Below are positions 47,861 through 60,039 of a stretch of 64,000 nucleotides of DNA, in pieces; the stretch's first letter is position 1; every line of letters starts with the position of its first letter. The stretch comes from Undaria pinnatifida (Eukaryota; Sar; Phaeophyceae; Laminariales; Alariaceae): positions 3,411,324 through 3,475,323 of the forward strand of contig JABAKD010000009.1 of the NCBI GenBank assembly GCA_012845835.1, written 5' to 3'. The notes below the pieces were generated by a model. That model did not search any database. It saw nothing but the letters and a program-made list of their open reading frames with translations, and was not told the origin of the DNA. The translations under genes and the position numbers were made by a program.

Positions 47861-48880
47861 ACAAACGACAAGCCCCCACTTTCGATTAAAGCTCCGAACA
47901 TGTTCATTTTTTGAGCGCCAAACGAAAAAAAATTCTTGGAAGATGACGGAAACGAATCCCGACAAACTATTCCATGGCCTCGTGGCTGTGTAACGAATTG
48001 TCAAAAAATAGGTATACCAACTGCGGTGGATAGTTCCTTACACTTCAAGCCCCGCCAACCAGAACAGTATTCGACTAAAGCATATCACTCCTTATCGTGG
48101 CATGCGAAGTACTCAAAATAAGGTATACAATAGCTCTTCTTGAGGGATGGTACCGTTGAAGGAATAACGCGGCGGACATACACCTATTATTATTGCCGAT
48201 GTTTTTGCTTGAATAGTTCTAGACCACAAACAACCTGATTTGGAGAACACAACTTAAACTACGCCATAAAAGCCTGGGGGACGGCCACACATTGCTTAGA
48301 TAATGCAAAGGCAAGTAAGAGATTCGTAAAGCAATGGTCAAACTTTACTGGGCAACAACGTATCTTGCAGTTAAAAATATTTTCTTCAGGAAGTTGTATC
48401 CCTCTTCTATCGCATGTAGTAGCGTTTCTCAAGGTTTGAGTAACGTACGGACTATCCTCTCGCTATCGGTTTGTGTGTTGAGCACAAATCCTATGGAGTC
48501 ATCTATATCTAAGTTTGTTTCGGTTCACCAATCCTTATCTTTGTAAGAAGCAATTTGAATTTGCGCACGGAACTACGGAGGAGGTATGTCAGAAAATATG
48601 TCCTTTAATATGTAAACCTTGTTTGTACGACCCAATTATTTAACTTTGATTTCGAATTCGATTTGTTGATATCGAAAATTATCGTTTATTTTACGACATG
48701 GAAACAAAGTACTTTTTTTTTGTACGAAAGGGCTTGTCTTTGATTTAAATGAGGCCCGTACAATTCTCCGTTGGCCGTCCACAGGTGGTGAGTCCGTGGC
48801 CCTTCTGTTATGTTTCCGCCTTCAAGGGCACGTAGTTTGAGGACCACCTGTTGGAAGTCAAAGAGAACATGATTGAGGTG

Positions 48881-49147
48881 TTAAAAAATGATAGGGAGAC
48901 CAAGGTATTTTTTATTCGTATACTCAGTTAAACTGCTAAACCTAGACCACTCAAACACGGGCAAAAAATGACCGTTGAGGTTATCGTACGAGCGGCTGAC
49001 GCGCTTATCAAAGTTTGACGAAACGGATATTTCTCTTGTCGACGCAGCATTACAAGCATTCTCCGTTGTTTCTGAAGAAGATTTTCCTAAAACCAGGAAG
49101 CGCTCAAACAATGCGGGTGTAGAGTCGTTGGAACGTCTCAAAGTCAT
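48881..49147 (-). pseudogene. Unit D relative of the unknown minus-strand frame
   Basis: This 88-codon frame includes ALFERFLVLGKSS. Nucleotide similarity to A 4440-4650 is modest but clear, and the protein similarity is confined to one short block. The upstream counterpart (49150-49420) contains several stops. Confidence 0.25.
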
Positions 49148-50499
49148 AGAAACACGTGGACCTAAAATGGATCCCCGTTGCTATCGCTGCATGTGTTGAC
49201 GATAAAAAATAAGTCAACCCAACCTAAGACCTCCTACATGTGTTCAAGAGAGAAGGCACAAGGTGCGGAAGTCCGGCTCACAAGTGTTTCTTGGAAGCAT
49301 GCGGCCTACCCTTTACGCGGCTTGCCGACCATCGCTCTGCGGTCGGTGCACACGATGTTCAAGTGATCAGTAAATCCTCCACACGTGCTCTGTCCTGCCA
49401 TCTCGGGGATGAAGGGGGTCATAGATCCTACAGGACTACAGTGCATCGAAAATTGTGCGCCTCCCCCACGGCCAGCAAAAGGTGTGCATTGTCCAAATTT
49501 TCTAGTCTTCAGCGAATGCCACAGTTCCGTCGCACCCCTTTGTATGTCCTCATAAGTGGGTATTTTGACTACATCAAGAAACTCTAGTGTAAACTAATAC
49601 AGTTTTACCCGATGAACAAACCCACGTCGAAGAATAGCTATAGAAACGAATGGATTCCACATGAATATAAAATCGACGAATTTGGGACGAACCAGAGTTT
49701 CAGTCGCAAAACGTCTCAGCCTAGATATTACGGTGCCAGTGCCGAACTGTGGGTGTTTGCCCATTTCCTTGAAAAAAAGCGAGGTCGACCATCATCATGG
49801 AGGCAAGACTAAACCCATTACAATACCGAAGGGGCGGCGAAAGTTCGAAGTGACTCCAATGACAGCAATGCCCAAATCCCGACTGCGAGAACGCATGACA
49901 TGTATACATCGTTCTTTGTAAGCTATGATATCAGTATTAGTGTTCTCGTGTACTTGTGTCTTCAGGTTGTTATAAATGTGCATTCATTCAGCTTGTATAA
50001 TACCCGGTATACTTCTATGGCTAGGCGGGACTACTGTTGGTCTTAGCCACGGTCTTAGGATCATATAGTCCATACCCCTTCAACGCAGGGATGGAGCGCG
50101 TCGGGTTATCTGTAGCAAAGCTCAGTGAGATGTTCGGTGAACCGCATGATGGGTGGGCTCCGTCCTACTAACAGCCACTCATCAGGCGGACTTGGGCACC
50201 CTGTGTGAACCTTCTTGGGTAAGGACACCACTTTCTAATCATTTCATTCGTCATGTGATGTGAACACTTTCACCAGGCAATTGGATAGCTTTTATCTGCC
50301 TCGCGAGTGGTTTACGCCATGCACATTTCGTGATACCAACCCCCCTGCGCCGCGCTAAGGTTGTCCACGCCGCACTCGATGAAACTCGAACCCCAACTCG
50401 GTTACCGCAAAGATATCAAGTCGAGGAACAATGACCGCACGCATGTTGTCTAGCTTACATAGTGCGAGAAGTAATTTTGCAGCGTCGTTGCTAACCGAG

Positions 50500-51895
50500 T
50501 CCATTCCCACAAAACGGGCGAAAACCCACCATGGGGGGCGGGGGCGTACTCATTCGTTGCTTGCCTAGTCGTTAAACCATTGACCATACATCCCCGTCAT
50601 CCCATATTCCGTATAGCAACACCTCCAAAATTTGGGCGATCATCACGATTATTTTTTTGTCACACATAAACTGTTTGCCTATCCTACCTTGGTCCTGTTC
50701 CGCTGTCTTCGGTTACAATCTCTCTCTGAGGATAGCGATCGTTTCCCCGCCGCACCCTAGTCTGCGAAACTGTAAAATGTCACTTACGTCCAGTTTCGTC
50801 ATGCCTCCGTCTAACACATTCCTTTTTTTCTTTGTATATTTCACATCCCTTTACTATGTGAGTCCTACTGTCTAGTTGTGGGCCACACGGGCACATCATC
50901 GTAGGCACGTGCTCCTCCTCCCCAAGAATGGAACAGCTCATTCTTCTTTTTGGTCAAATCCAGGTCATCTAAACAAAATCCCAGTTTCAGCTGTTTCGCG
51001 TAGGTCATCGATCCGTATCGATTATTTCGCTTTCGAGTATCTTCCTTCGACGCCCCGTATATCTCTATGTTCTTGACTTCTTCTACCGCATTTCTTAGAG
51101 CCAGCCTTTCTTTTTTTTTCTCTTCTCTCTTGAACTTCAGTCGTGTACCCGCCAACCTTGTTATACATATTGCAATTTTCTGAGTCTCCTCCAAAATCCT
51201 TCTGTATCTTGTTCACTACGTTGTCCAGCCTTGTTTGAGCCGGCCTTTTTGATAATTTCTTCCAAAATGTTTATATAGTATGGCGGGTAACCTCGGTTTT
51301 GGAATATTGCATACTTTCAAATATATTTCAACATTCTTACGTCTGCATTTTCCTAAATTGTGGGTACATTCCTTGTTATGGTCATGATACTATATTTCTC
51401 ATCGTGCTTGATCATGCTTCGTAGCATCTTTTTTCGCTGCTGCCATCTGCACGTTTTCCAGTTGTTTTGCGAACTTCGCACTCCCTTCCCATACTTCCCC
51501 TGCATGTTTCCTAAATTTGATACGATCACACTCATCAAAATGCATATTTCAAACCGTAGTGTTTACGTGCGGGTCTGTTAGGATCGCATCCGTCTTGCCT
51601 ACTTGTGATTTACCGTTTCCTATTACTTTAGCTGTGTGTCAATACCAACGGCAATCCTTCAAGATCTCTACGCTAAGGTACATCCACTGGTCTAAGATCG
51701 GCAATTCATCGTTTCCCACACTTACTTGCATTTGGAATGTGTCGGATTCACCTGATCTTAGTTACATACAACTACTGCGCATTTTTCACGTTCGCTGTAA
51801 CTCTCCATTTCCTCGTGGATTCTAGTGCCTCCTCAATCTGTTTCTGCAGTCCTTCCGATGTATAATACCAGACACCTAATCAACCCCAATTATAC
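50500..51895 (-). pseudogene. LINE C-terminal region, unit D (3' fragment of a split copy)
   Basis: This is an older relative of the unit A minus-strand LINE. On the minus strand it begins within the segment after the catalytic motif (near 51890). It continues through a RKWRV-like and CAVVVC-like stretch (about 51760-51820) and ends with a conserved VNG tail peptide followed by an EYAPP-like stretch (about 50540-50600). It is heavily frameshifted. The missing upstream catalytic segment lies 2.85 kb away at 54745-54835, beyond a cluster of poly-C elements. Confidence 0.75.
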
Positions 51896-51899
51896 GTGT

Positions 51900-53700
51900 A
51901 CGTCATGACAACAACAAAAGACTATCACAGATGCCATGAATAGTAGTAGTTCCTAAACTACTGGGTGTGAGTATGTAATACCAATGTATATTGCTTAATG
52001 ACAGTGATAGTGATATGCATTTCTCCCTCTAGTGCAAATTGGCGGAGACAGTGCATGGCCACATCACCTCGCATGTTGTATTTGGCAATGCGTATCTCTC
52101 TCGTATACTTAGCGATGTCAGAAAATAACGGTAACTAAATAATAGTGGTGACAAACAGTGCATGGCCACATCACCTCGCCTGTTGTATTTGGCAATACGT
52201 ATCTCTTTCGTATAATTAGCGATGTCAGAAAATAATGGTAACTACAAATATTGTATAAAATATTATAGCTTTCGATTCATGTACAACAACAAATAAGGAA
52301 GATTTGACACGTTATCTACTACATCTAAAAACTGGGTTGCATACTGCATCTAACATCAAACCTTCATGAATAGTGAAAACTACCAGGCAGATAATATAAA
52401 GAGAATCTGATGTCTTCTTCCTACAATCGTCAGGTTTGTCCCCTTTAATGATTTATAGTTTCCGCGGACATTTTGAAATGTCCCGCCCCCCGCCCCTACC
52501 CTCCCCCCCCCCTCCCCCGATCCCTCTTGTTTAACCACCCCCCCCCCCCCCTTCCCCCGATCCTTCCCCCCTCCCCCCCCCACCCTTCCGCTTTGTTTGT
52601 CAGAACGCCCCACTCACGATCGAAATCGGTTAAAATAATAAACACCTATACCCAGTTGATATCACGTCACTATCGTTCTGACCATCCATGACTTAGTGTT
52701 CAATCTTTCCCCCCACCCCCCTCAAGCCCCCCCTCCGATGCCCCCTCTTTTCCAACAACCCGCACGATCGCCTAGACCTAGCATCACGCGTATAATAAGC
52801 TCCTCCATATCTTTGATGTCACAAACGGGGTGTATTCGAATATTTTTTGTGACCTAAACCTCTTAAACCCCCCCCCCCCTCCCCCCCTCCTCGCTCTACC
52901 GTGCGAAAACGCCCCAACTAATATCGAAATACGCCAGATTAATAAACACTTCACGCACTGGATATCACCTCATTATATTTCTAGAGCCATCCATGCGGCT
53001 GCCCCCCCCCCCCCCATCTGCCCCCACCCCCCACCTCATGACACCCCCACCCCCTCGAACACTCCGCCCTCTCTCGACTCATTGATTGTACGACTTCCTC
53101 CAGGATATACATGATAAACTGATGCATTTTTTCCACAACCGTCACATTAATCCCCTCAAAATTTTGTATAGTGTAGCAGATTGAGCTGCCCCACACGCCT
53201 CACCCCCCGCCCCAATCCCCCCCTGGTGTGTTTTTTTTTTTTTTCTCCCCAAATCCGTCAGATTTATTCCTATGAAAAGGAGTTATAGCTTACACGCACA
53301 AATTGCCTCCCGTCCCCCCCTACCTCCCCCTCCTCCAACCCCGCTCGCTTTTATTGAAAATCAGGCCGCCGCGTCCTTCAAAACTCCGCCCTCCCCTCAC
53401 CGGTTATTCGACTCACAGGATTCAATTAATAAACGGATACATTTCCATCCACAGCTAGCTGTCAGTGATTATCCCCCTCAGAAACGGGTTTATAGTTTAT
53501 GCGCACAGACTGACTAACATCACCCTGTTGACCCTGATAGCTACACTGTATTGGTAAGGGAAGTCGCCGACCTAAATCCTTAATGAAGACACACAATTCG
53601 TAATATGCGCGATCGGAGTATCACACACAGCTTGCAAAGATGAGTTTCGACGAAATCTTCGATCTCACAGCTGCAGTGTATTTTTTTTTTTTTTTTTATA
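51900..53700 (+). mobile_element. Poly-C element copy inside the unit D LINE
   Basis: It is in forward orientation. It has a left region with repeated ggcaatacgtatctctt units (52085, 52190), C runs at about 52501-52560 and 52870-52882, and a fixed end at 53450-53700 closing in a T run. It is more diverged than the A and B copies. Together with the partial ends that follow, it separates two pieces of one LINE reading frame (51895 and 54745). Confidence 0.7.
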
Positions 53701-54740
53701 TCACACAAAGCTTGCAAAGCTTGCAAAGATGAGGTTCGACCAAAATTTCCATTTCACATCTGGAGTGTATTTTTATTTTTATACTTGGAATGATATATTA
53801 ATCACAATTTGACTGTTGTTATTCTGTGCTTTGTAACTAATCCTTTCTTCCTACATATATATCCCTCTACTTGGATTATAGCAGTATACTACTGTAGGCA
53901 GGCCGAGTGACCGTGCAATATTACACCTACAACGACAATTGCAACCCGCCTATCGGCCATATCAAGTGATAGTATCATACTTGTTGTAAGCCCCGCCCCG
54001 TATAATGGCCATCTCATAGAATAACAACTGCTTCACTCCCCCACAGGAAGGATTTATAGTTTCCACGCACAACTTGACCTGCCCCACCCGTCCCCTCCCC
54101 CCCCTTCCCCCCTCCCGCCCCCCGTTTGATCAAAATCAGGCCCCCACGTCCTTTAAAACTCCGCCCTCCTCTCACCGGAAATTCGACTTACAGAATTCAC
54201 TTGATAACCTGATGCACTTCATTTCACAGCTGTCAGATTTTGACCTCCTCTGAAACGGGTTTTTTTATAGTTTCCGCGCACAGACTGCCTAACATCACCC
54301 TGTTGACCCTGACAGCTACATTGTAGTTGCAAGGGGAGTCGCCCATCTATATTCTTACTGAGGACGCACAACCCGTGATAGGCGCGATCAGAGTATCACA
54401 CATAGCTTGTAAAGATGAGTTTCGACAAAATATTCGATCTCACAGCAGGATGAAGGAGTGCATTTTCATTTTTATATTGATATGATGCATACTGTAGTAT
54501 CAGTTCACATGATGATAATTATAGAAAATCGTCCTGTTGACACTGGTAACATCCAGGGCAGTCACCGACATGCATTTTTCGTGAGGATCAAGTAGATAAC
54601 ACGCGCGAATGTCCTTACGTAGATTTGTGCTACTGCTGTAAAATAGGTGCACCACGCAGCTTGCCAAGTTGAGTATTCACCATCCAATCGGTCGAACTCA
54701 CTGCTGACGTTTTTCAATTTGTATAAAATCTTTCCTGTGT
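53701..54740 (+). mobile_element. Serial poly-C element ends (three partial copies)
   Basis: Three further fixed ends follow in the same orientation. The first is a roughly 85-bp partial repeat of the terminus (53701-53786). The second is a copy with a short C-rich stretch and fixed end (about 54040-54480). The third is a strongly diverged end (about 54515-54725, with tcctgttgac, gcttgcc and tcgaactcactgctgac landmarks). Between 53787 and 54000 I see no assignable feature. Confidence 0.6.
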
Positions 54741-54744
54741 TTTT

Positions 54745-54835
54745 GACCCGCCCGCGAGATCATCTTCGAACATCAACCCCCACGCCGTATCTTATATTCC
54801 GTGATTCATTTCGGCTTCTTTGACGGCGACAATAA
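54745..54835 (-). pseudogene. LINE palm fragment with FEDD motif (5' fragment of the split unit D copy)
   Basis: The minus strand reads a short palm segment that includes IIVAVKEAE and GLMFEDDLAGGS. The two aspartate codons (54759-54764) are intact, unlike in unit A. The reading frame is otherwise continuous over about 28 codons with one stop. It lines up with the unit A stretch at about 7520-7600, directly upstream in coding order of the fragment that starts at 51895. I infer that one LINE copy was split by insertion of the intervening poly-C element cluster. Confidence 0.6.
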
Positions 54836-54849
54836 TTTCAGCAAGAGAG

Positions 54850-55176
54850 AGCGAGAAGGGGGGGGAGGGGGCGAAGATTTTTTAGGTTTAGGTCACAAAT
54901 AATATTCAAATTCACTTCGGCTGTGAGATCAAAGATATGTAGGGGCGTGTTATACGCGTGGTGCTAGATCTAGGTGATCGTGCTGGTGGTTGGAAAAAAG
55001 AGGACGTTGGATGGGTTTTTTGGGGGGGGGGCGGGGGGGGAAAGAGTGAAAACTTCGTCATGGATGGTCAGAAGGAGAATGACGTGATATCCACCGCGTA
55101 TAGGTGTTTATTACTCTGGCCGATTTCGATTGTGAGTGGGGGCGTTTGGACAAACTAGGCGAAAGGGGGGGGGGGA

Positions 55177-55208
<32 letters not shown>

Positions 55209-56130
55209 GCGGGACATTTGAATATGTGCGCGGAAACTATAAATCCTCAAAGGGGACAAACCTGACGATTGAAGCAATAAGACATCCCTTTAAACCATCT
55301 GGCTTGTAATGTTTACTATCCTAGAAGGTTTGATGTTAGATGCAGCATGCAACCCAGTGTTTAAGCGTTGTAAATAACGTGTTAATTCTTCATAATTTGT
55401 TGTTGTATGATACATGGATCGAAAGCTAGATTACTTTATTGAATATTTCTAGTTACCATTATTTTCTGACATCGCTAATTATAAGAAAGATATACCGTAC
55501 GTATTGCCAAATACAACACGCGAGGTGATGTATGTGTGGCCAGGCACTGTCTCTGCCATTGAACATTAGACGGAGAAATGCGAATCGTCAGTTTTTAAGG
55601 AACGCTTGGTATACATGCACTCAATTACGTTACCTCGTTAATCATACTTGGTATACACGCGCTCGAGTACGTTACCTCGTTAGTCATACTTTGTTTGGCA
55701 TAGGTTGGGGGGCGGTCATGCAGACGGTATATGTACGCAATACCCTTCGTAATGGGTTGGTAAGGTTGTTTACCGCAATTTTAACACATCTGCCTGTGCT
55801 TCCTTTTCCAAATTAATATTGTCTCAAACATATGCACGATTTCACGCCCATGATTTTTACCTTGCCGATGTGGGGCTCTGCGGTCGTCAATTTTAGGACA
55901 GAGATACATCCTACAAATACATCTGGCGAGGTGGGTATGCGATGCCATATATATGCGATGTCATCACTATTGACCGCGAGGGTGACTTTACTTCGTTAGG
56001 TGTATGGTACTGTGTTTCGTAGAGGTCGTCTCAGGTAGGTATGCGATGGGTCAGCAGAGTGGTTTACCGCAATTTTATCAGGTCTGCCTGTGCTTCCTTC
56101 TCAACTTATTATTATTGTCTCAAATGTACG
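54850..56130 (-). mobile_element. Poly-C element, reverse orientation, left arm of an inverted pair
   Basis: It starts within the module containing gatctcacagcc (read in reverse, about 54922) and lacks the fixed end. It carries G runs at 55021-55039 and 55180-55209 (about 30 G). The left region follows with its repeated units up to about 56130. It mirrors 56240-57500. Confidence 0.75.
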
Positions 56131-56239
56131 ATTTCACGCCCATGATTTTTACCGTGCCGCTGTGGGGCTCTGAGGTCGCCAATTCTAAGACAGAGATACA
56201 TCTTACAAATACAGCAGTTGAGGTGGGCATGCAATGTCA

Positions 56240-58527
56240 TATATTTGAGACAAAAATAATTTGGAAAAGGAAGCACAAGCAGATGTGTTAAAATTGCGGT
56301 AAACAACCTTACCAACCCATTACGTAGGGTATTTCGTACATACCGTGTGCATGATCGCCTCCCCACCTATGCCAAGCGAAGTATTACTAACGAGGTAACG
56401 TGATTGAGCGCGTGTATACCAAGTATGACTAATGAGGTAACGTAATTGAGCACATGTATACCAAGCGTCGATTCGCATCCCTCCCTCTAATGCTCAATGA
56501 CGGAGGCAGCACATGGCCACATACATCACCTCGCATGGTGTATTTGGCAATACGTATCTCGTGCGTATAATTAGCGATGTCGATAATAATGTTGACTGTA
56601 TGATGATGGTGACAAACACAGTGCATGACCACATCACCTCGCCTGTTGCATTTGACAATACGTATCTCTTTCTTATAATTAGCGATGTCAGAAAAAATTG
56701 GTACCTACAAATATTCTATAAAATATTCTAGCTTTCGATCGCTGTATCATACAACAACAAACTGTGAAGATTTAACACGTTATATACTACACTTAAACAC
56801 TGGGTTGCATGCTGCATCTAACATTAAACCTTTTAGAATAGTAAACATTACAAGCCAGATGATATAAAGGGATGTCTTATTGCTTCAATCGTCAGGTTTG
56901 TCCCCTTCGAGAGTTTATAGTTTCCGCGCACATATTGAAATGTCCCGCCCCCCGCCCCCCCCCCCCCCCCCCCCCCCTCCCCTCCCCCTCCACTGACCTC
57001 TTTATCATAACAAACCCCAACCCTTTCCCCCCCCCGCCCCTCCGTCCCCCGATCCCCCCCCCCCCCCTTCCGCCTAGTCTGTCCAAACGCCCCACTCACA
57101 ATCAAAATCGGCCTGAGTAATAAACCACCTATACGCAGTTGATACCACGTCATTATCTTCTGACCATCCATGACGAAAGTTTCAATCATTTCCCCCCCCC
57201 CCCCTCCAACGCCCCCTCTTTTCCGACCACCTACACGATCGCCAAGACCTAACACCACGCGTATAACAAGCTGCTACATATCTTTGATCTCACAGCCGAA
57301 GTGTATTTGAATATTATTTGTGACCTAAACCTCCTAAAAATTCCCCCCCCCCCCTCTTGCTCTCCCTTACTCGAACGCCCCACCAAATATCAAAATCCGC
57401 CACATTAATAAACACTTCACGCACAGGATATCCCTCATTATCTTTCGAGAGCCATCCATGCCGCTGTGTTCCCCCCCGCCCCCCCCCCCTCCAACGCCCC
57501 CTCTTTCCCGACCACCTGCACGATCGCCTAGACCTAGCACCACGCGAATGACAAGCTGATACATATCTTTGATCTCACAGCCGAAGTGTATTTGAATATT
57601 ATTTGTGACCTAAACCTCCTAAAAAATCATCCCCCCCCCCCCCTCTCTTGCTCTCCCTTACTCAAACGCCCCACCAAATATCGAAATCCGCCACATTAAC
57701 AAACACTTCACGCACAGGATATCACCTCATTATCTTTCGAGAGCCATCCATGCCGCTGTTTCCCCCCCCCCCCCCCCCCCGCCTCGAACGCCCCCTTCTT
57801 CCCCATCACCCGCACCTTCGCCTAGACCTAGCACCACACGTATAACAAACCCCTCACCTAAAGCCCTTCCCCCCCCCCACCCCCCACCCCCGCCCCCACC
57901 CCCCACCCTCCACTCCCAACCCATCCCAACCCCACCCCCTCGAACACTCCACCCTCTCTTTACTCACTGATTGTACGACTTACCCCAGGATATACACGAT
58001 GAACTGATGTATTATTTCCAAAAATGTCACATTTATCCCCTCGAAATAATGTATAGTTTCCAGGCACATATCGAGCTGCCCCCCCCCCCCCCCCCGCCCC
58101 CCCCCCCCCCCCCCCCCCCCCCCCCGCCCCCAATAATATACTGGTGCCAAAACCGTCAGATTTATCCCCTCGAAAGGATTTATAGCTTACATGCACAAAT
58201 TGCCCCTTCCCCCCCCCCCCCCCCCCCCCCCCGCCCCCCTCCAAACCCGCTCGCTTTTGATCAAAACCAGGCCCCCCCTTTCCCTTCACAGCTGTCAGAT
58301 TTTGTCCCCCTCAGAAACGGGTTTTATAGTTTCCGCGCACAGACTGACTAAAATCATCCTGTTGACCCTGATAGCTACACTGTAGCTGTAAGGGGAGTCG
58401 CCGACCTATATCCTTAATGAGGACACACAACCCGTAATGCGCGCGATCGGAGTATCACACACAGCTTGCAAAGATGAGTTTCGACGAAATCTTCGATCTA
58501 ACAGCTGGAGTGTATTTTAATTTTTAT
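56240..58527 (+). mobile_element. Poly-C element, forward orientation, right arm of an inverted pair
   Basis: This is a near full-length copy most similar to 16550-19012. It has C runs at 56951-56977, 57191-57204, 57342-57354, 57631-57643, 57762-57780, 58079-58125 (two runs split by one G) and 58210-58232. The fixed end is at 58283-58527. Two successive units of about 300 bp (57280-57580 and 57580-57845) repeat the same module pair. Confidence 0.8.
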
Positions 58528-58529
58528 AA

Positions 58530-58990
58530 TATATGCGATGTCACTACTGTTGAACGCGAGGGTGACTTTACTTCGTTAGGCATATGCCACTGCGTTTCGT
58601 GAAAGTTGTCTCACGTGGACATGCGATGTCACGACTATTGAACGCGAGGGTGACTTTACTTCGTCAGGCATATGATACTGCGTTTGGTATGGTAGACGTT
58701 GTCAGGCAATCATGTAAGCGGATGGAGGCACGAAATACCATGCGTAATAGGTTGGTCGTGTGGTTTACCCCAGTGATAACAACCCTGTCTGTACTTACTT
58801 TTTACTTTATTATAGACTATAGTGTACGCTTATTATACGTCCTGTTTTATCTCCACTGTCGTCGAAGATAATGTGGTTTTGTAGATGTCGTGTCCATGTC
58901 TGGTGCTCTTGTTAGTGGTGCTCATGAAAACATGCCCCAACTTGTAGTAGATGTTCGCTGAGTGGTGTTCCTTTCCTTTACATCAAGCCA
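58530..58990 (-). mobile_element. Left region of a poly-C element in reverse orientation
   Basis: Two direct copies of a unit containing gcgagggtgactttacttcg (58556, 58644) are followed by sequence matching 34450-34645, ending at tttacatcaagccagg. It abuts the fixed end of the preceding element. Confidence 0.65.
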
Positions 58991-59663
58991 GGTAGTATAT
59001 GCCAACGCAACCGCTTTCTCGAAAAACGACAAATCTCAAAACAAATATAAATCTGTTGAATATTTCCCACGGTACTGCGGTAGGGATCATAGTAGTGCAT
59101 ATATATATTATTTTTTGAATTTCGGTAGGCACAAGTACAAACATGGATATAGACGTGGCGAGCGTACGCACGACCAAAACGAGGAAGAGGAGGTGGTAGT
59201 GGTTACGATTACTGCCCCAGAAAAAAATACACAGCAGCGTTGCGAGAAGCTTCGTCCTCGGGGCCTCAAGGGTGGTACTATACAAGTTCGGACAATTCGA
59301 CATGGTTTGTACTCTCGTGCAAGCAATACAAGGGTACGTACGAGTAAGGTCACTTCGACCGCACACAGCGATACCCTATTACACACATGTTATTTTTGTG
59401 TGACGTATTTCATGGCGTGGAGAGAGGATGTACCATACATTTTCCACACAAAAAACAAGGGGAAAAAAATCGTCCCTCTTGTTATTAAGCTGCGCCACGT
59501 GAAGGTCGTAGTAAGTCGACAGTATCAACGCAGGAAACCAGTGAGTGACATGCATTCGTTTCGTATCGCATCGTACGCGTGTGGTGTTTTTTTTATTCAG
59601 TGGACTTTTTTGGAGAAATATGCAGGCGGTGTGCTATTAATACATTGTTGCCGTGGTCCTTGA
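58962..59663 (+). CDS. Unassigned 233-codon frame, longest in the window
   Basis: The frame begins inside the left region of a poly-C element and runs through otherwise unremarkable sequence. It has a short glutamate run (near residue 72) and no domain I recognise. A related nucleotide stretch at 34941-35010 does not keep the frame. Length alone is weak evidence here, because one frame of this size can occur by chance in 64 kb, so I regard coding as unlikely. Confidence 0.15.
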   Translation: MVFLSFTSSQVVYANATAFSKNDKSQNKYKSVEYFPRYCGRDHSSAYIYYFLNFGRHKYKHGYRRGERTHDQNEEEEVVVVTITAPEKNTQQRCEKLRPRGLKGGTIQVRTIRHGLYSRASNTRVRTSKVTSTAHSDTLLHTCYFCVTYFMAWREDVPYIFHTKNKGKKIVPLVIKLRHVKVVVSRQYQRRKPVSDMHSFRIASYACGVFFIQWTFLEKYAGGVLLIHCCRGP

Positions 59664-59749
59664 CTCCGTTGCTGTGGTAATTTGCCGGTCAAGCGCAAGC
59701 GGTCATGCTCCTTGCTGATGATTGCTCATTGATCATCTCTTCTAGTAGT

Positions 59750-60016
59750 GTGTTTTTTGTTTTTTTGGCACACTTCTAGTTTCCAGCTTCTAGACACATA
59801 CAAGCCGTGGTCACAGGGGTCCTCCCTTTCCCCCCCTTCCGGTTATTGCCTTCATTATTGTTGGCGCACAGGGCTCACGGTCTCGCGCTTTCCGCAAGTC
59901 AGTTAGTGCCAAAGAAAACGTCCCACACAATGTTTTTCGAGTACGCACTCGGGGGGATTCGAAGTCACGAAATTAACTTATACCAAGCTCGAGGATAATC
60001 TAATGCGCCACCGGGG
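59750..60016 (-). mobile_element. tRNA-derived SINE-like element, copy 2
   Basis: It is colinear with 34651-34940: A-box (tggcgcattag, 60000-60010), B-box (gacttcgaatcc, 59955-59966), the shared gcggaaagcgcgag stretch (about 59885), the cctgtgaccacgg motif (59804-59816) and an A-rich tail on the minus strand (59752-59766). The repeated agtg at both flanks (59747, 60018) is a possible 4-bp target duplication, too short to be firm. Confidence 0.65.
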
Positions 60017-60039
60017 CAGTGAGTGATATGGAGCCAGTC

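Larger units (their letters stand above)
45930..47880. repeat. Diverged tail module (unit D)
   Basis: Its features come in the same order as in 13556-15515. There is a C-rich stretch with a shared ccatgcagccgctc motif (46141-46160), then a CCGCCG-type stretch, then the same LINE half on the plus strand. Nucleotide similarity is much lower than between the other two tails, so this is an older duplicate. It includes a (TC)n microsatellite near 46055-46078. Confidence 0.75.
47881..51900. repeat. Diverged body module (unit D), related to 3190-7560
   Basis: It aligns with A 3190-7560 and B 19850-24253. Shared landmarks include atggcctcgtggctg (47971), the segment around gatatcg (48670) and the LINE C-terminal region. 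Here the tail joins the body directly, without the 3.2-kb stretch (1-3190 equivalent) that carries poly-C elements in A and B. That makes D a useful outgroup for deciding which insertions are recent. Confidence 0.7.
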
